A stretch of DNA of 64,000 bases from Tenderia sp965602225 (GTDB lineage: Bacteria > Pseudomonadota > Gammaproteobacteria > Tenderiales > Tenderiaceae). Within the stretch, counting starts at the first letter, position 1. Each line of letters starts with the position of its first letter. The notes beneath the pieces were generated by a model, which had not been told where the DNA came from, did no database searches, and worked only from the letters and a program-made list of their open reading frames with translations. Positions 33,767-41,882 of this stretch are shown piece by piece. The position numbers and the translations under genes are program-made. Where the stretch lies: positions 27,508 through 91,507 of the forward strand of contig CBFCYE010000010.1 of assembly GCA_965602225.1 (NCBI GenBank), read 5' to 3'.

Positions 33767-33802
33767 GAAAAAGCCCGCCTCATCTGAAGGTGGGCTTTTT
33801 TA
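33767..33802. terminator. bidirectional rho-independent terminator
   Basis: AAGCCCGCCT and AGGTGGGCTT form a stem around CATCTGA, with an A-run before and a T-run after, so it can end transcription from both strands. It separates the plus-strand pair from the AT-rich minus-strand patch. Confidence 0.9.
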
Positions 33803-34078
33803 TTAGGCAATTTTAATTCTAACCACCTTCATAAAATCAAATTCCATTCCGGCCACTGATTCCTTGCAGGGATAATAAGTCAGGTTAACGCGCTGCCCAT
33901 TCAGATTTTTGTAATCCTTCTTGCGTTTGTATTTAAACGGCACCTCACAACCTTCAATCATGATGGTGTTTAAAATCCAATCGTCCAGAGTTCTTTGTAC
34001 GTGCGAGACCACCTTTGCCATATCTGTATGGGTAAGATCAGGGTGCTTTTTGACGAGTTTGTCTGGGTCAGATTTCAT
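33803..34078 (-). CDS. small conserved hypothetical protein
   Basis: 91 residues, cytosolic, very basic at the start (MKSDPDKLVKKHPDLTHTD), then a helix (MAKVVSHVQRTLDDWILNTI) and a beta-rich half (CEVPFKYKRKKDYKNLNGQRVNLTYYP). No family recognised. The region is more AT-rich than the core genome. It ends on the shared terminator and is the last gene of the accessory patch on the minus strand. Confidence 0.6.
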   Translation of the reverse strand: MKSDPDKLVKKHPDLTHTDMAKVVSHVQRTLDDWILNTIMIEGCEVPFKYKRKKDYKNLNGQRVNLTYYPCKESVAGMEFDFMKVVRIKIA

Positions 34079-34162
34079 TGGCTGGTGTTGTCCATTGAGG
34101 TGTCATGACTGTGTGTAATGGCAGAAGAAATAATTAATGTAACTGTTAGGTCGGCCAAGTGT

Positions 34163-34483
34163 TTAATTTATTCCAACCACTCCATCATAACTTATTGATT
34201 CAACCCTTGAGTCACATTGAATAACACCCAAAACATCGCTGCTCATTTCAGCGGCAAATATTGTTGTTGAGGTTGTGTATACGTTGATTTTATCTCCGTA
34301 TGCCTCAATGTACTCTGTGGCAATTAAGTTTGGATCATTTCCTGGTTTGGCCCTAACTATATAGCTAGTAAATGGTGTTCCCGTTATTTCAATTGGATTG
34401 GTGCACGAACCACTGGAATCATCATTGTGTTTGCAAGCTGTAAGAGAAATCATAAAAGCGATAGCAAGAAATATTCGAAGCAT
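34163..34483 (-). CDS. lipoprotein resembling a standalone I9 protease-inhibitor domain
   Basis: 106 residues. Signal peptide with lipobox ISLTAC (cysteine at residue 17). The mature part follows the inhibitor I9 (subtilisin propeptide) pattern: SYIVRAKPG, then a helix LIATEYIEAYG, INVYTTSTTIFAAEMSSDVLGVI and DSRVESISYDGVV, equivalent to the propeptide YIV..., VY...FAA.LS...L and DPRVEYIE blocks. I9 domains fold and inhibit subtilases; a free lipoprotein version could protect the cell from a secreted protease. No subtilase is in the window. It precedes an attC-like site. Confidence 0.62.
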   Translation of the reverse strand: MLRIFLAIAFMISLTACKHNDDSSGSCTNPIEITGTPFTSYIVRAKPGNDPNLIATEYIEAYGDKINVYTTSTTIFAAEMSSDVLGVIQCDSRVESISYDGVVGIN

Positions 34484-34494
34484 GTGGTTTCCCT

Positions 34495-34540
34495 GTTTAG
34501 CGAACGCCTAGGCAAGTCCCTTGAAGCCTTTTGTTAGCAT
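34495..34540 (-). repeat. attC-like site (short, degenerate)
   Basis: On the minus strand the sequence runs TGCTAACAAAAGGCTTCAAGG, GACTTG, CCTAGGCGTTCGCTAAAC (given in three parts). TAAC and GTT ends with AGG/CCT and GC/GC pairing inside resemble the R/L boxes of integron attC sites of the Vibrio type. It lies directly after the methyltransferase gene and before the lipoprotein gene, where cassette borders should fall. Confidence 0.45.
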
Positions 34541-34542
34541 TT

Positions 34543-35298
34543 TTATTTCTCCGCAATTACTAACATTTCGTAATCTTCAGTGGTTAGAGCATCAGCTCTC
34601 GAAAACTTACCGAGTTTGGCTCCGTATATATCCACCTTGGTAAAACCAACAGACTTTACCAACCAACTTATTTCCGAAGGGACATAGTAGCGCTCATTAC
34701 AATTTAGCGATAATTTGTTTCCGGAATCATCCTCTGTTTCATACGCTGAGCAATCTCGAAATGTCATTAGGTCAAATGTATTTCCGGAAGTGGAACCCTT
34801 TTCTGCTCCTGCGTTTATGAAGTCCTTTACGGAGTGAAATAGGGGGAATAAGCCATTCAGCGTAGTAAAGATCAGCTTACCTTTTGATTTTAGTGCTTTC
34901 GATGCATTTCTCAGAATTTGATAATTCATTTCATCTGTTTCCATGAGAGAGAACCCGCCCTCACAGATCATAATCGCAAGATCAAACTCCGACTCGTACT
35001 CTAAGTTACGGGCATCAGCCACACTAAACTCTATTTTTAATCTTTGTTCCTTTGATTTTTCTATGGCTCGTTTGATTTGCGACGGAGATAAATCTATACC
35101 TTCAACCGAATATCCTCTTTTAGAGAGTTCAATAGAGTGTCTTCCGGTTCCGCAACCGATATCCAATATTTTAGTGGACTTAATATGCTCTATTTCCTTT
35201 TCGATAAAATCACACTCACCTATTGTCCCCTGGGTGAACGATTCTTCATCGTATTTTTTGCTGTAATTCTCGAAAAGCTGCTCGTACCATTGTTTCAA
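34543..35298 (-). CDS. class I SAM-dependent methyltransferase
   Basis: 251 residues. The SAM-binding motif I is TKILDIGCGTGRHSIELSKRG (split at residue about 43-62), motif II GYSVEGIDLSPSQI, motif III FSVADARNLEYESEFDLAIMI and the post-motif KLIFTTLNGL. The substrate is unknown; it is most like small-molecule methyltransferases of the Methyltransf_11/25 type. It is AT-rich and flanked by attC-like sites on both sides, which suggests it arrived as a gene cassette. The start MKQWYEQLFE has a GGAGC ribosome element upstream. Confidence 0.8.
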   Translation of the reverse strand: MKQWYEQLFENYSKKYDEESFTQGTIGECDFIEKEIEHIKSTKILDIGCGTGRHSIELSKRGYSVEGIDLSPSQIKRAIEKSKEQRLKIEFSVADARNLEYESEFDLAIMICEGGFSLMETDEMNYQILRNASKALKSKGKLIFTTLNGLFPLFHSVKDFINAGAEKGSTSGNTFDLMTFRDCSAYETEDDSGNKLSLNCNERYYVPSEISWLVKSVGFTKVDIYGAKLGKFSRADALTTEDYEMLVIAEK

Positions 35299-35335
35299 AA
35301 TGAAGCTCCTTCTACTTTTCGTGGGTAGGTCGAAC

Positions 35336-35406
35336 GGTTAACGTTTAAGCTGTGGGGCAAACCGGAGCACCGCGTAGGTATGTCCCAACAAGCGATTTGT
35401 TAGAGC
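35336..35406 (-). repeat. attC-like site
   Basis: Minus strand: GCTCTAACAAATCGCTTG, then TTGGGACATACC, ending GCCCCACAGCTTAA and CGTTAACC. TAAC and GTTA form the outer R boxes; GCTTGTTGGGACA pairs imperfectly with TGCCCCACAGC, the extra-helical bases being typical of attC folding. Length is about 71 bases, in the normal attC range. It sits between two unrelated AT-rich genes. Confidence 0.55.
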
Positions 35407-35420
35407 CTCTTTAATAAATA

Positions 35421-35864
35421 TTATTCAATTGAGCAATAATTAAAATAATTTTCAATTAACTTAATATCATTACCTTTTGCGCGCTCGAAATTCCCGTTAA
35501 ATCGAATATGAAACTCAATTTCTGAGTATCTCCCTTCCTCAAGAGAGCCCCATATATAATAGGGTGGACCATCAGTTAAACCCGAAACCCTTTCTATTCT
35601 TTTAATTACTATTCTTGTGCCAGCAGGTAGGTTTTCTAAACGTTTTTTATATTCCAAAAAAAATCTTTCATCAAGAAAGGCATCCTGATAACCAATACCG
35701 TAAGTAGTTTTGCATAAAAAACATACATGCTCATACAAAACAAATGGAAATTTAGACTCTAAGCACACATTGTTTAATTTCGATTTTGTTGTGAAATCTA
35801 TATGGGCGCAGCCTGACAATAACAGCAGTGTTATTAGCATTTTCAAGAAATCACGAAATCTCAT
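35421..35864 (-). CDS. putative lipoprotein, orphan
   Basis: 147 residues from the ATG at 35864, chosen because it opens a lipoprotein signal (FLKMLITLLLLSGCAH, cysteine at residue 19); the frame extends 18 codons upstream into the palindrome region. The mature part has a CxxC (HVCFLCKTTYG) and a beta-rich C-terminal half (GTRIVIKRIERVSGLTDGPPYY, YSEIEFHIRFNG in pieces). Unrecognised. It is AT-rich, with an attC-like site just downstream, so a cassette origin is inferred. Confidence 0.6.
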   Translation of the reverse strand: MRFRDFLKMLITLLLLSGCAHIDFTTKSKLNNVCLESKFPFVLYEHVCFLCKTTYGIGYQDAFLDERFFLEYKKRLENLPAGTRIVIKRIERVSGLTDGPPYYIWGSLEEGRYSEIEFHIRFNGNFERAKGNDIKLIENYFNYCSIE

Positions 35865-35897
35865 ATTGTATCTCGGCTCTAACAGTGAGTAGACGAC

Positions 35898-35977
35898 ATT
35901 TCTAGATATAGAAATCATTCCTATACCTGCCTATTTAGTTTCTAGATATAGAAATTGTGTTCCTATATCTAGAAACT
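35898..35977. repeat. TTTCTAGATATAGAAA palindrome cluster with 15-bp perfect hairpin
   Basis: Three copies of a palindromic motif centred on TCTAGATATAGA: 35898-35915, 35937-35955, and an inverted one at 35963-35977. AGTTTCTAGATATAG (35937-35951) and CTATATCTAGAAACT (35963-35977) form a perfect 15-bp inverted repeat around an 11-base loop. The last copy reaches the stop codon of the frameshifted gene next to it. No T-run follows. It marks the junction between the AT-rich patch and the ksgA-side core. Confidence 0.8.
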
Positions 35978-36325
35978 ATAAATCAAACTCTGGATCTATA
36001 ATCCGCTTTTCCAGGCCTAGTCGCAATGTCTTGTGGTATGGGAGCGCCCAGGCCTTTTGCTCGGAATTCCAGAAACCGACAGCTTCTTTGATCTTTTCGC
36101 GTAATTCGGTTTCGCCATAGCCATTTCGTAGCCTGACTAGCTTGTCGGGTGAGAACTTGGTGCCGGGTATCCAGTCTTGTTCGTCGACGATGAGTTAGAT
36201 GGTTTTGTAGCGTTTTGTTTTTGCTTGTCATAGCGGTAGCGGACGCAGACCAGCTGGTCGCCATATGCGGTGACAAGTTGTTTGGTGCCATTTTGACCCG
36301 GCAGGATGGTGGTTCTGATTTCCAT
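35976..36325 (-). pseudogene. frameshifted small conserved gene
   Basis: Reading from ATG 36325, MEIRTTILPGQNGTKQLVTA and the GDQLVCVRYRYDKQ block are intact. At about 36205 a one-base insertion in an A-rich tract (CAAAAACAAAAC) shifts the frame; the next frame gives RYKTI, then an in-frame TAA where Glu is expected, then LIVDEQDWIPGTKFSPDKLV, REKIKEAVGFWNSEQKAWAL and LGLEKRIIDPEF to the stop at 35976. The composite of about 116 residues matches a small conserved hypothetical protein remembered from other proteobacteria, of unknown function. Two separate lesions argue for true decay rather than one sequencing error. Confidence 0.72.
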
Positions 36326-36412
36326 TACATGACCCCTCATGTATGTGCGCTGAGATTTAACTTTGGCAGTTTGCCTCTGGTGGGTCAAATCTCATTTTTA
36401 CGCTGCTGATAT

Positions 36413-37213
36413 TTAGTCTTGCGGCGCTACGGCGATGTTGCTGAGTTTGGCGAATTCTTCAAGGCTTAGTGTCTCAGGGCGTGCGGTTGGGTTGATGCCG
36501 ACTGATTCAATCTGTTCTGCGGTCAAATATGTCTTGATGCAATTGCGCAGGGTTTTTCGGCGTTGGCTGAATGCCTGGGCGACGAGTTTGGCGAACAGTT
36601 TTTCATCGTTGAGTGTGATGGGCGGCTGTGCGTGTGGTGTTAGGCGGAGGATGGCGGAATCAACCTTGGGTGCGGGTTGAAATGCTTCTGAGGGTACGTT
36701 GAACAGGTGTTGTGGTTGGCAGTAGTACTGCAACATGATGCTAAGGCGGCCGTAGTTGTTCTCGCCGGGGCCGGCACAGATACGGTCGACCACTTCTTTT
36801 TGCAGCATGCAGTGGATGTCTTGCACACTGTTGATTTGTTCCATTAGATGAAACAACAACGGCGTTGAGATGTTGTAGGGCAGGTTGCCGACAACGCGTA
36901 TTTTTTTGTCTGTGGCCAGGCTGCTGAAATCAAACTTCAAGGCATCGGCGCTGTGGATGTGAAAGTTTTCGTTTTCGCCAAAACGTTGTTGCAGGCGTGT
37001 CACCAGGTCGCGGTCTAGCTCGACGATATTGATGTTGTTGCTGGCTTCAAACAACAGTTCGGTGAGGGCGCCAAGGCCGGGACCGATTTCAACGATGTTG
37101 TCGCCGGGTTTTGGGCTGACCGAATAAATGATGCGTTGAATTATATTTTCGTCGTGGAGAAAGTTTTGGCCAAAACGTTTGCGGGCGCGATGGCCTTGGT
37201 GTGATTTGCTCAT
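36413..37213 (-). CDS. ksgA: 16S rRNA dimethyladenosine transferase
   Basis: 266 residues. KsgA (RsmA) dimethylates A1518 and A1519 of 16S rRNA during late 30S assembly. Motifs: HQGHRARKRFGQNFL, SAM-binding IVEIGPGLGALTELL, IVELDRDL, and the catalytic VVGNLPYNISTPLL. C-terminal AQAFSQRRKTLRNCIK is typical. The start at 37213 overlaps the pdxA stop as ATGA and has GGAAAAG upstream; an ATG four codons earlier is less like the family. Fourth gene of the lptD-surA-pdxA-ksgA operon. apaG, usually next, is missing. Confidence 0.97.
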   Translation of the reverse strand: MSKSHQGHRARKRFGQNFLHDENIIQRIIYSVSPKPGDNIVEIGPGLGALTELLFEASNNINIVELDRDLVTRLQQRFGENENFHIHSADALKFDFSSLATDKKIRVVGNLPYNISTPLLFHLMEQINSVQDIHCMLQKEVVDRICAGPGENNYGRLSIMLQYYCQPQHLFNVPSEAFQPAPKVDSAILRLTPHAQPPITLNDEKLFAKLVAQAFSQRRKTLRNCIKTYLTAEQIESVGINPTARPETLSLEEFAKLSNIAVAPQD

Positions 37214-38205
37214 TGTCTTTTCCACTGCTGGGCCATGTTGATGGCGGTTGTGATGGCCAGCTCAAGGCTGCCTGTGTCGCACTTGCCGGTGCCGGCTAGT
37301 TCTAGTGCGGTGCCGTGATCAACCGAGGTGCGAATTATGGGTAGGCCGAGGGTGATGTTGACGGCATTGCCAAAACCTTTGTGTTTTAGCACCGGCAGGC
37401 CCTGGTCGTGATACATGGCCAGTACGGCGTCGGCGTGATCGAGGTATTTGGGGATGAATACGGTGTCGGCGGGTAGCGGGCCATTGAGTTGCATGCCTTC
37501 ACTTTTTAGTTTGTTCAAAACCGGTTTGACGATCTCTTCATCTTCAAACCCAAGGTGGCCGTCTTCACCTGCATGTGGGTTGAGGCCGCAGACATAAGTG
37601 GTTGGCTCGGCGATACCGAACTTGTATTGCAGGTCGTGTTGCAGGATGCGGATCACATCTTCCAATAATGGTTTGGTGATGGCGTCGGCAACTTCACGCA
37701 AGGATAAATGAGTTGTGGCTAAGGCTACACGCAGGCCGGGGGTGGCGAGCATCATCACTACCTGTTTGGTGTTGGTGAGTTCGGCCAGAAATTCGGTGTG
37801 GCCGCTGAATTTTATGCCGGCTTCATTGATGATGCCTTTGTGCACTGGCGCGGTGACGATGGCATCAAAAGTATTGTCCATGCAGCCCAGTGTGGCCTGG
37901 CGCAGTGTTTCGAGAACGTAGCGGGCGTTGTCCTGATTCAGCTGGCCGCACTGCACCGGCTGTTGCAGGCTGACCGCCATGACCTTGAGGCTGCCGGCCT
38001 GATGTGGTTGCGCTGCTTGTGTTGGATCAAACGTCTGTAGTTCTATTTTTAGACCTAAGCTATCTGCGCGTTGTTGCAGCAGCTGCGGGTCGGCCACGGC
38101 CACCAGTTCGGCTGGCTGTGGCTGTTGTGCCAGTTGTAAGAGCAGGTCGGGGCCGATGCCGGCCGGTTCGCCCGGGGTAATGGCTAGTCTATGAATCTTG
38201 TCCAT
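37210..38205 (-). CDS. pdxA: 4-hydroxythreonine-4-phosphate dehydrogenase
   Basis: 331 residues (E. coli 329). PdxA oxidises 4-phosphohydroxy-L-threonine in pyridoxal phosphate synthesis, using NAD and a divalent metal. Seen: LAITPGEPAGIGPDL at the start, DAIVTAPVHKGIINEAG, GHTEFLAELT, LNPHAGEDGHLGFEDEEI with metal-binding histidine, and MYHDQGLPVLKHKGFGNAVNITLGLPIIRTSVDHGTA in successive blocks. It is 2 bp from surA and overlaps ksgA by 4 bp. Confidence 0.97.
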   Translation of the reverse strand: MDKIHRLAITPGEPAGIGPDLLLQLAQQPQPAELVAVADPQLLQQRADSLGLKIELQTFDPTQAAQPHQAGSLKVMAVSLQQPVQCGQLNQDNARYVLETLRQATLGCMDNTFDAIVTAPVHKGIINEAGIKFSGHTEFLAELTNTKQVVMMLATPGLRVALATTHLSLREVADAITKPLLEDVIRILQHDLQYKFGIAEPTTYVCGLNPHAGEDGHLGFEDEEIVKPVLNKLKSEGMQLNGPLPADTVFIPKYLDHADAVLAMYHDQGLPVLKHKGFGNAVNITLGLPIIRTSVDHGTALELAGTGKCDTGSLELAITTAINMAQQWKRQ

Positions 38206-38207
38206 TT

Positions 38208-39491
38208 TTATGGATGCAGTTCTACATAGGCTTCATCACGCAGACGGCGCAGCCACAGCTCTTCTTCTTCGGCGGCCTTGCGTTCAAACAATTGTTTGCG
38301 CGCCTGGTTGCGATAGAACTGGTCGGTATCATCATGTCGGCGACGCTCCAACACTTCGACGATGTGCCAGCCGAATTGTGTCTGGAAGGGTTCGCTGATG
38401 ATATTGAGTTCGAGTTTGCCCATCATTGTTTCGAAGGCCGGCACCATTTGCCCGGGGCTGCTCCATGACAGATCACCACCCTTGGCGGCGGAGCCTTTGT
38501 CGTCGGAGTTGGCGTGAGCCAGGGCGGAAAAATCATCACCATTTTCAATTCTGTTTTTGAGTTCCTGTAGTCGGCTTCTGGCTGCGTCGTCGTCGATCAG
38601 TTCATTGGTCTTGATGAGGATGTGGCGGGCGTGAGTTTGCGACACCATGTGGCGTTCGCCGCCGCGCTGTTCGCTAATCTTGATGATGTGAAAACCACTG
38701 GGGCTACGTATCAGTTGGCTGACTTCACCGGCTTGCATGGTGATCACGGCCTTGGCAAACAGGCTGGGCAATTCACCGGCCTTACGCCAACCAAGGTCAC
38801 CGCCGGACAGGGCGTTCTGACCATCGGAATGACTCATGGCGGTCTGGTTGAAATCCTGACCCTGGGCCAGCAGTGTTAGCACTTCTTCGCCACGCTGTTT
38901 GGCCTTGGCGATAGCCTCGGCTGAGGGGGCTTCGGGTAGGCCGACCAGGATATGGCCAAGTCGATATTCGTCAGCGCTGTTGCCCTGTGTCTTTTGTTGC
39001 GCCAGAAACTGATCCACTTCTGTTTCGGTGATGCTGATGCGGGTGTTGATGTGACGCTGGCGCAGCCGTTGTTGCAGGATTTCGTGGCGAATATTTTCAC
39101 GGTAGGCATTGAAATTGATGCCGTCACTTGCAAGCACTTCGCGTAGCCGTTCCAGAGTTATGTTGTTTTGTTTGGCAATGCTGTTGAGTGCCTGGTTGAG
39201 GGTTTCGTCGTCAACAATGATGTTGTTGCTATTGCCCAGTTGTTGTTGCAGGTGTCTCATGATCAGGCGTTCGATGACCTGATCGCGCAAGACGCTGTCG
39301 GCGGGCATCTTGTTGCCCTTGAGTTGCAGCTTGATGCTTTGCAGTTCGTTTTGCAGTTCTGACTCGCTGATGGCTTCGTTGTTGACGATGGCAACGATGC
39401 GGTCGATTTGAACCGGTTCGGCCTTGAGCGTGGCAGCAGCAAACAGTGCTGACAGGCCAATCAGGCCGCTGATAAATGTCTTTTTAATCAT
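38208..39491 (-). CDS. surA: periplasmic chaperone/peptidyl-prolyl isomerase SurA
   Basis: 427 residues (E. coli 428). SurA escorts outer-membrane proteins, especially LptD, through the periplasm. Sec signal (GLIGLSALFAAATLKA), then the chaperone core (VQIDRIVAIVNNEAISESEL), and two parvulin domains, at about 170-275 (RLGHILVGLPEAPS ... GGDLGWRKAGELPSLFA) and 285-385 (HARHILIKTNE ... GGDLSWSSPGQMVPAFE), ending with the core's last helix. It lies 11 bp after lptD, its main client, in the same operon. Confidence 0.97.
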   Translation of the reverse strand: MIKKTFISGLIGLSALFAAATLKAEPVQIDRIVAIVNNEAISESELQNELQSIKLQLKGNKMPADSVLRDQVIERLIMRHLQQQLGNSNNIIVDDETLNQALNSIAKQNNITLERLREVLASDGINFNAYRENIRHEILQQRLRQRHINTRISITETEVDQFLAQQKTQGNSADEYRLGHILVGLPEAPSAEAIAKAKQRGEEVLTLLAQGQDFNQTAMSHSDGQNALSGGDLGWRKAGELPSLFAKAVITMQAGEVSQLIRSPSGFHIIKISEQRGGERHMVSQTHARHILIKTNELIDDDAARSRLQELKNRIENGDDFSALAHANSDDKGSAAKGGDLSWSSPGQMVPAFETMMGKLELNIISEPFQTQFGWHIVEVLERRRHDDTDQFYRNQARKQLFERKAAEEEELWLRRLRDEAYVELHP

Positions 39492-39502
39492 GCTGAGTGT
39501 CT

Positions 39503-41725
39503 CTAGTTTACTGCGTTAAAACCTAGTATCTGTTCTTCCATGAGTTCGTCGATACGGGTGCCCAGGCTGGTGAGGCCCTTTAGTTCAAGTTGGATATACC
39601 AGCTATAACGTAAGCTGCCGAATGGGGCGCTAAGGGCTGAGCTATCTTCGACGAAGTTGGCGCGACGTACTGCGCGCATGGCCCAACAGCAATTGTTGTA
39701 TTCGATGCCGGCCATTTTTTCCATGGTGCGGTTGTCCGTTAACGAGTGATAACGTCGCGCCATCATACTCCAGCGCGGTGTCAGTGGCCATAATAGCGAG
39801 GTGTCGATTTCCCGGCTGATTGAGCCTGGAGCGGTGAGGCGGTTGCCGCGATCACGGTAGCTCAGGTTGAGAATGTGTTTGCTGTCGGATTGATATTGCA
39901 GTCGTACATCGCGTTCGGTGACCAGGTCGTATGTGGTGTCCCACTTTAGCGTGGTTTTGAGACTGAGCTTGTCATTGGGCGAGAACTTGGCCTCAGCCAG
40001 GATGTCTGATTGATGCGCTTCGTTGAGGATATTGCCGCCAAGACCAACCTTGCGCTCGTCGAGATAGACGATCTTGCCGATGCTGCCATAGAGCTGTTCC
40101 AGGCCATCTTTTGCCCGTAATAGGCGCGAACTCAAGGCCAGGGTGATCTGGTTGGTGTCGCCAACGCGATCAGGCCCCGAGAAGCGATTTTCACTAAACA
40201 GCATAGATTGACCAAAGGCCAACTCTGACGTGTCGAACAGTGGAAAGTCACTTTGGTCGCGATAGGGTGCGTAGAGATAAAACAGTCGCGGCTCCAGTGT
40301 TTGCAGGTAGTCGGTCTGGCCGATGCGGCTGTCTCTTTCCAGATAGATGCCGCTGTCGATGCTGTTGACTGGCACGGTGCGTCTGAGCGTGTCGACGCCG
40401 AGGTTATTGTTTTGCTCGTCGAAACGATATTGGCTGTGATGCAGGCTGAGCTTGGGGATGATAAAGCCGGCACTACGCTGATACGGCAGGCTCAGGGATG
40501 GGTGGATGTTGGCGCGTTTGCCACCGAGACTGTTGAGGCGCTGAAAGCGCACTAGCTCGGTGTCCATCGAAAACCGGATTGGCCCTGATAGAGATGGGTT
40601 GAACTGGTGTTTGATCTGCGGCAGGCGGCGATAGGGCTGGCTGCCGCTGATGACTTGAAAGTCCTGGGCCTGAATCTCCAACTGCTGCGTCGCGTCAGCA
40701 TATTGTAGTTGTGCGTGGCGCTCGAGAGTGCTGGTGGCGCTGACACTGAGCAGGTTGCTGAAGTCATTAAAATAGTCATCGTCAGAGGCGCGATCAAAGA
40801 GGATGTTATCGGACCAGTTGCGGCCCAGTCTGCCCTGATGTTCGTAATGAAAAAGACTGCGTTTCTTGCCGTAGACTTCGTCATCGATGCGGTCGCCGCT
40901 GATCACGCCTTGGCCAAAGCGGCTTAGGTAACGCAGTTCGCTTTCCAGTTTCATACCGCGCGCGGTGTAGTTGTGCGGTGTGATGGTGGCGTCGAGCTGC
41001 GGATGCAGATTGATATAAATCGGTTGGGCAAATTCGTTGCCGCCTAGTTTGGAACTGGCCCAAGACGGCGGCAGCAGACCGGTCATGCGTTGATCGCTGA
41101 TGGGGAAGCGCATATAGGGCAAATAAAACACCGGTACATCCTGGATATAGAGACGGGTGTTATAGGCGTTGCCCATGCCGCTGGCGTGATCGAGCTCCAC
41201 CGTGCTGGCGCGCAGGGCCCAGACTTCGTTGTCTTTGTTGCAGGTGGTGTAGAGCGTCTGTTTCATGGTGGTGCGGTCTTCACCTTGCAGTTGGATCTTG
41301 CTGCTGGCACCACGGACATGGCGGTCATAGATAAAGAATTCGGCATTATCAAAGCTGCCCTGGCTGCTGCCGCTGATTATCTGCGCCTCTGAACTATAGG
41401 TGCTGAAGTTCGGGGTTTCATAGCGGACATTGCCGCTGGCGTTGAGCGTTTGCGTGGCCTTGTTGAAGATGGCTTGATCAGAACTCAGCTGCTCTTCGGG
41501 GCGTTGCACCAGCACATTGCCGAATAGTTTTACTATCTCGTTGTTTTCGCTTTCTGATGAATCAGCGCTGAGTACAACCGGCGCATCTGCACCGCGTTCG
41601 CTTCTTGGGTAATCGATAGTCGGTGTTGGCCAGGCGTGGCACAAGTCAAAATCTCCGGCGCTGACCTGAAAGCTTGCGCTGATCAGGAATATGCTGATGA
41701 CCTTGGTGGTGGAGATTTTGAACAT
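39503..41725 (-). CDS. lptD: LPS-assembly protein LptD
   Basis: 740 residues, a little shorter than the E. coli protein. LptD with LptE inserts LPS into the outer leaflet. Sec signal (VISIFLISASFQVSA), an N-terminal cysteine in DLCHAW, the OstA jellyroll (LFGNVLVQRPEEQLSSDQAI ... LNASGNVRYETPNFS), a second cysteine in TTCNKDNEVWAL, then the 26-strand barrel. The consecutive C-C pair in NNCCWAMR near the end supplies the disulphide partners helped by LptM. First gene of the operon, divergent from an RND adaptor gene. Confidence 0.96.
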   Translation of the reverse strand: MFKISTTKVISIFLISASFQVSAGDFDLCHAWPTPTIDYPRSERGADAPVVLSADSSESENNEIVKLFGNVLVQRPEEQLSSDQAIFNKATQTLNASGNVRYETPNFSTYSSEAQIISGSSQGSFDNAEFFIYDRHVRGASSKIQLQGEDRTTMKQTLYTTCNKDNEVWALRASTVELDHASGMGNAYNTRLYIQDVPVFYLPYMRFPISDQRMTGLLPPSWASSKLGGNEFAQPIYINLHPQLDATITPHNYTARGMKLESELRYLSRFGQGVISGDRIDDEVYGKKRSLFHYEHQGRLGRNWSDNILFDRASDDDYFNDFSNLLSVSATSTLERHAQLQYADATQQLEIQAQDFQVISGSQPYRRLPQIKHQFNPSLSGPIRFSMDTELVRFQRLNSLGGKRANIHPSLSLPYQRSAGFIIPKLSLHHSQYRFDEQNNNLGVDTLRRTVPVNSIDSGIYLERDSRIGQTDYLQTLEPRLFYLYAPYRDQSDFPLFDTSELAFGQSMLFSENRFSGPDRVGDTNQITLALSSRLLRAKDGLEQLYGSIGKIVYLDERKVGLGGNILNEAHQSDILAEAKFSPNDKLSLKTTLKWDTTYDLVTERDVRLQYQSDSKHILNLSYRDRGNRLTAPGSISREIDTSLLWPLTPRWSMMARRYHSLTDNRTMEKMAGIEYNNCCWAMRAVRRANFVEDSSALSAPFGSLRYSWYIQLELKGLTSLGTRIDELMEEQILGFNAVN

Positions 41726-41882
41726 AAGGGCTGGGGACTTAATAGAATTGTTGTGTTGTCGTTACGCTTATATATAGAAAATACCGGCTGGCACAGGAAA
41801 CAATGGTAGAGCGATGGATTTTGTCGTAACGTATTGAAACAGTCATGAATAACCCTGGCCCACTCAACTGTCTGGTTTTAAA

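Noticed and set aside
34080..34160. A third attC site after the I9-like lipoprotein gene (ACCTAAC at about 34149)
   Set aside because: One R-box-like element only; no convincing complementary partner or L boxes.
35983..36388. Two overlapping minus-strand ORFs (35983-36291, 36137-36388) as separate genes
   Set aside because: Together they read as one decayed protein interrupted by a frameshift and a stop codon.
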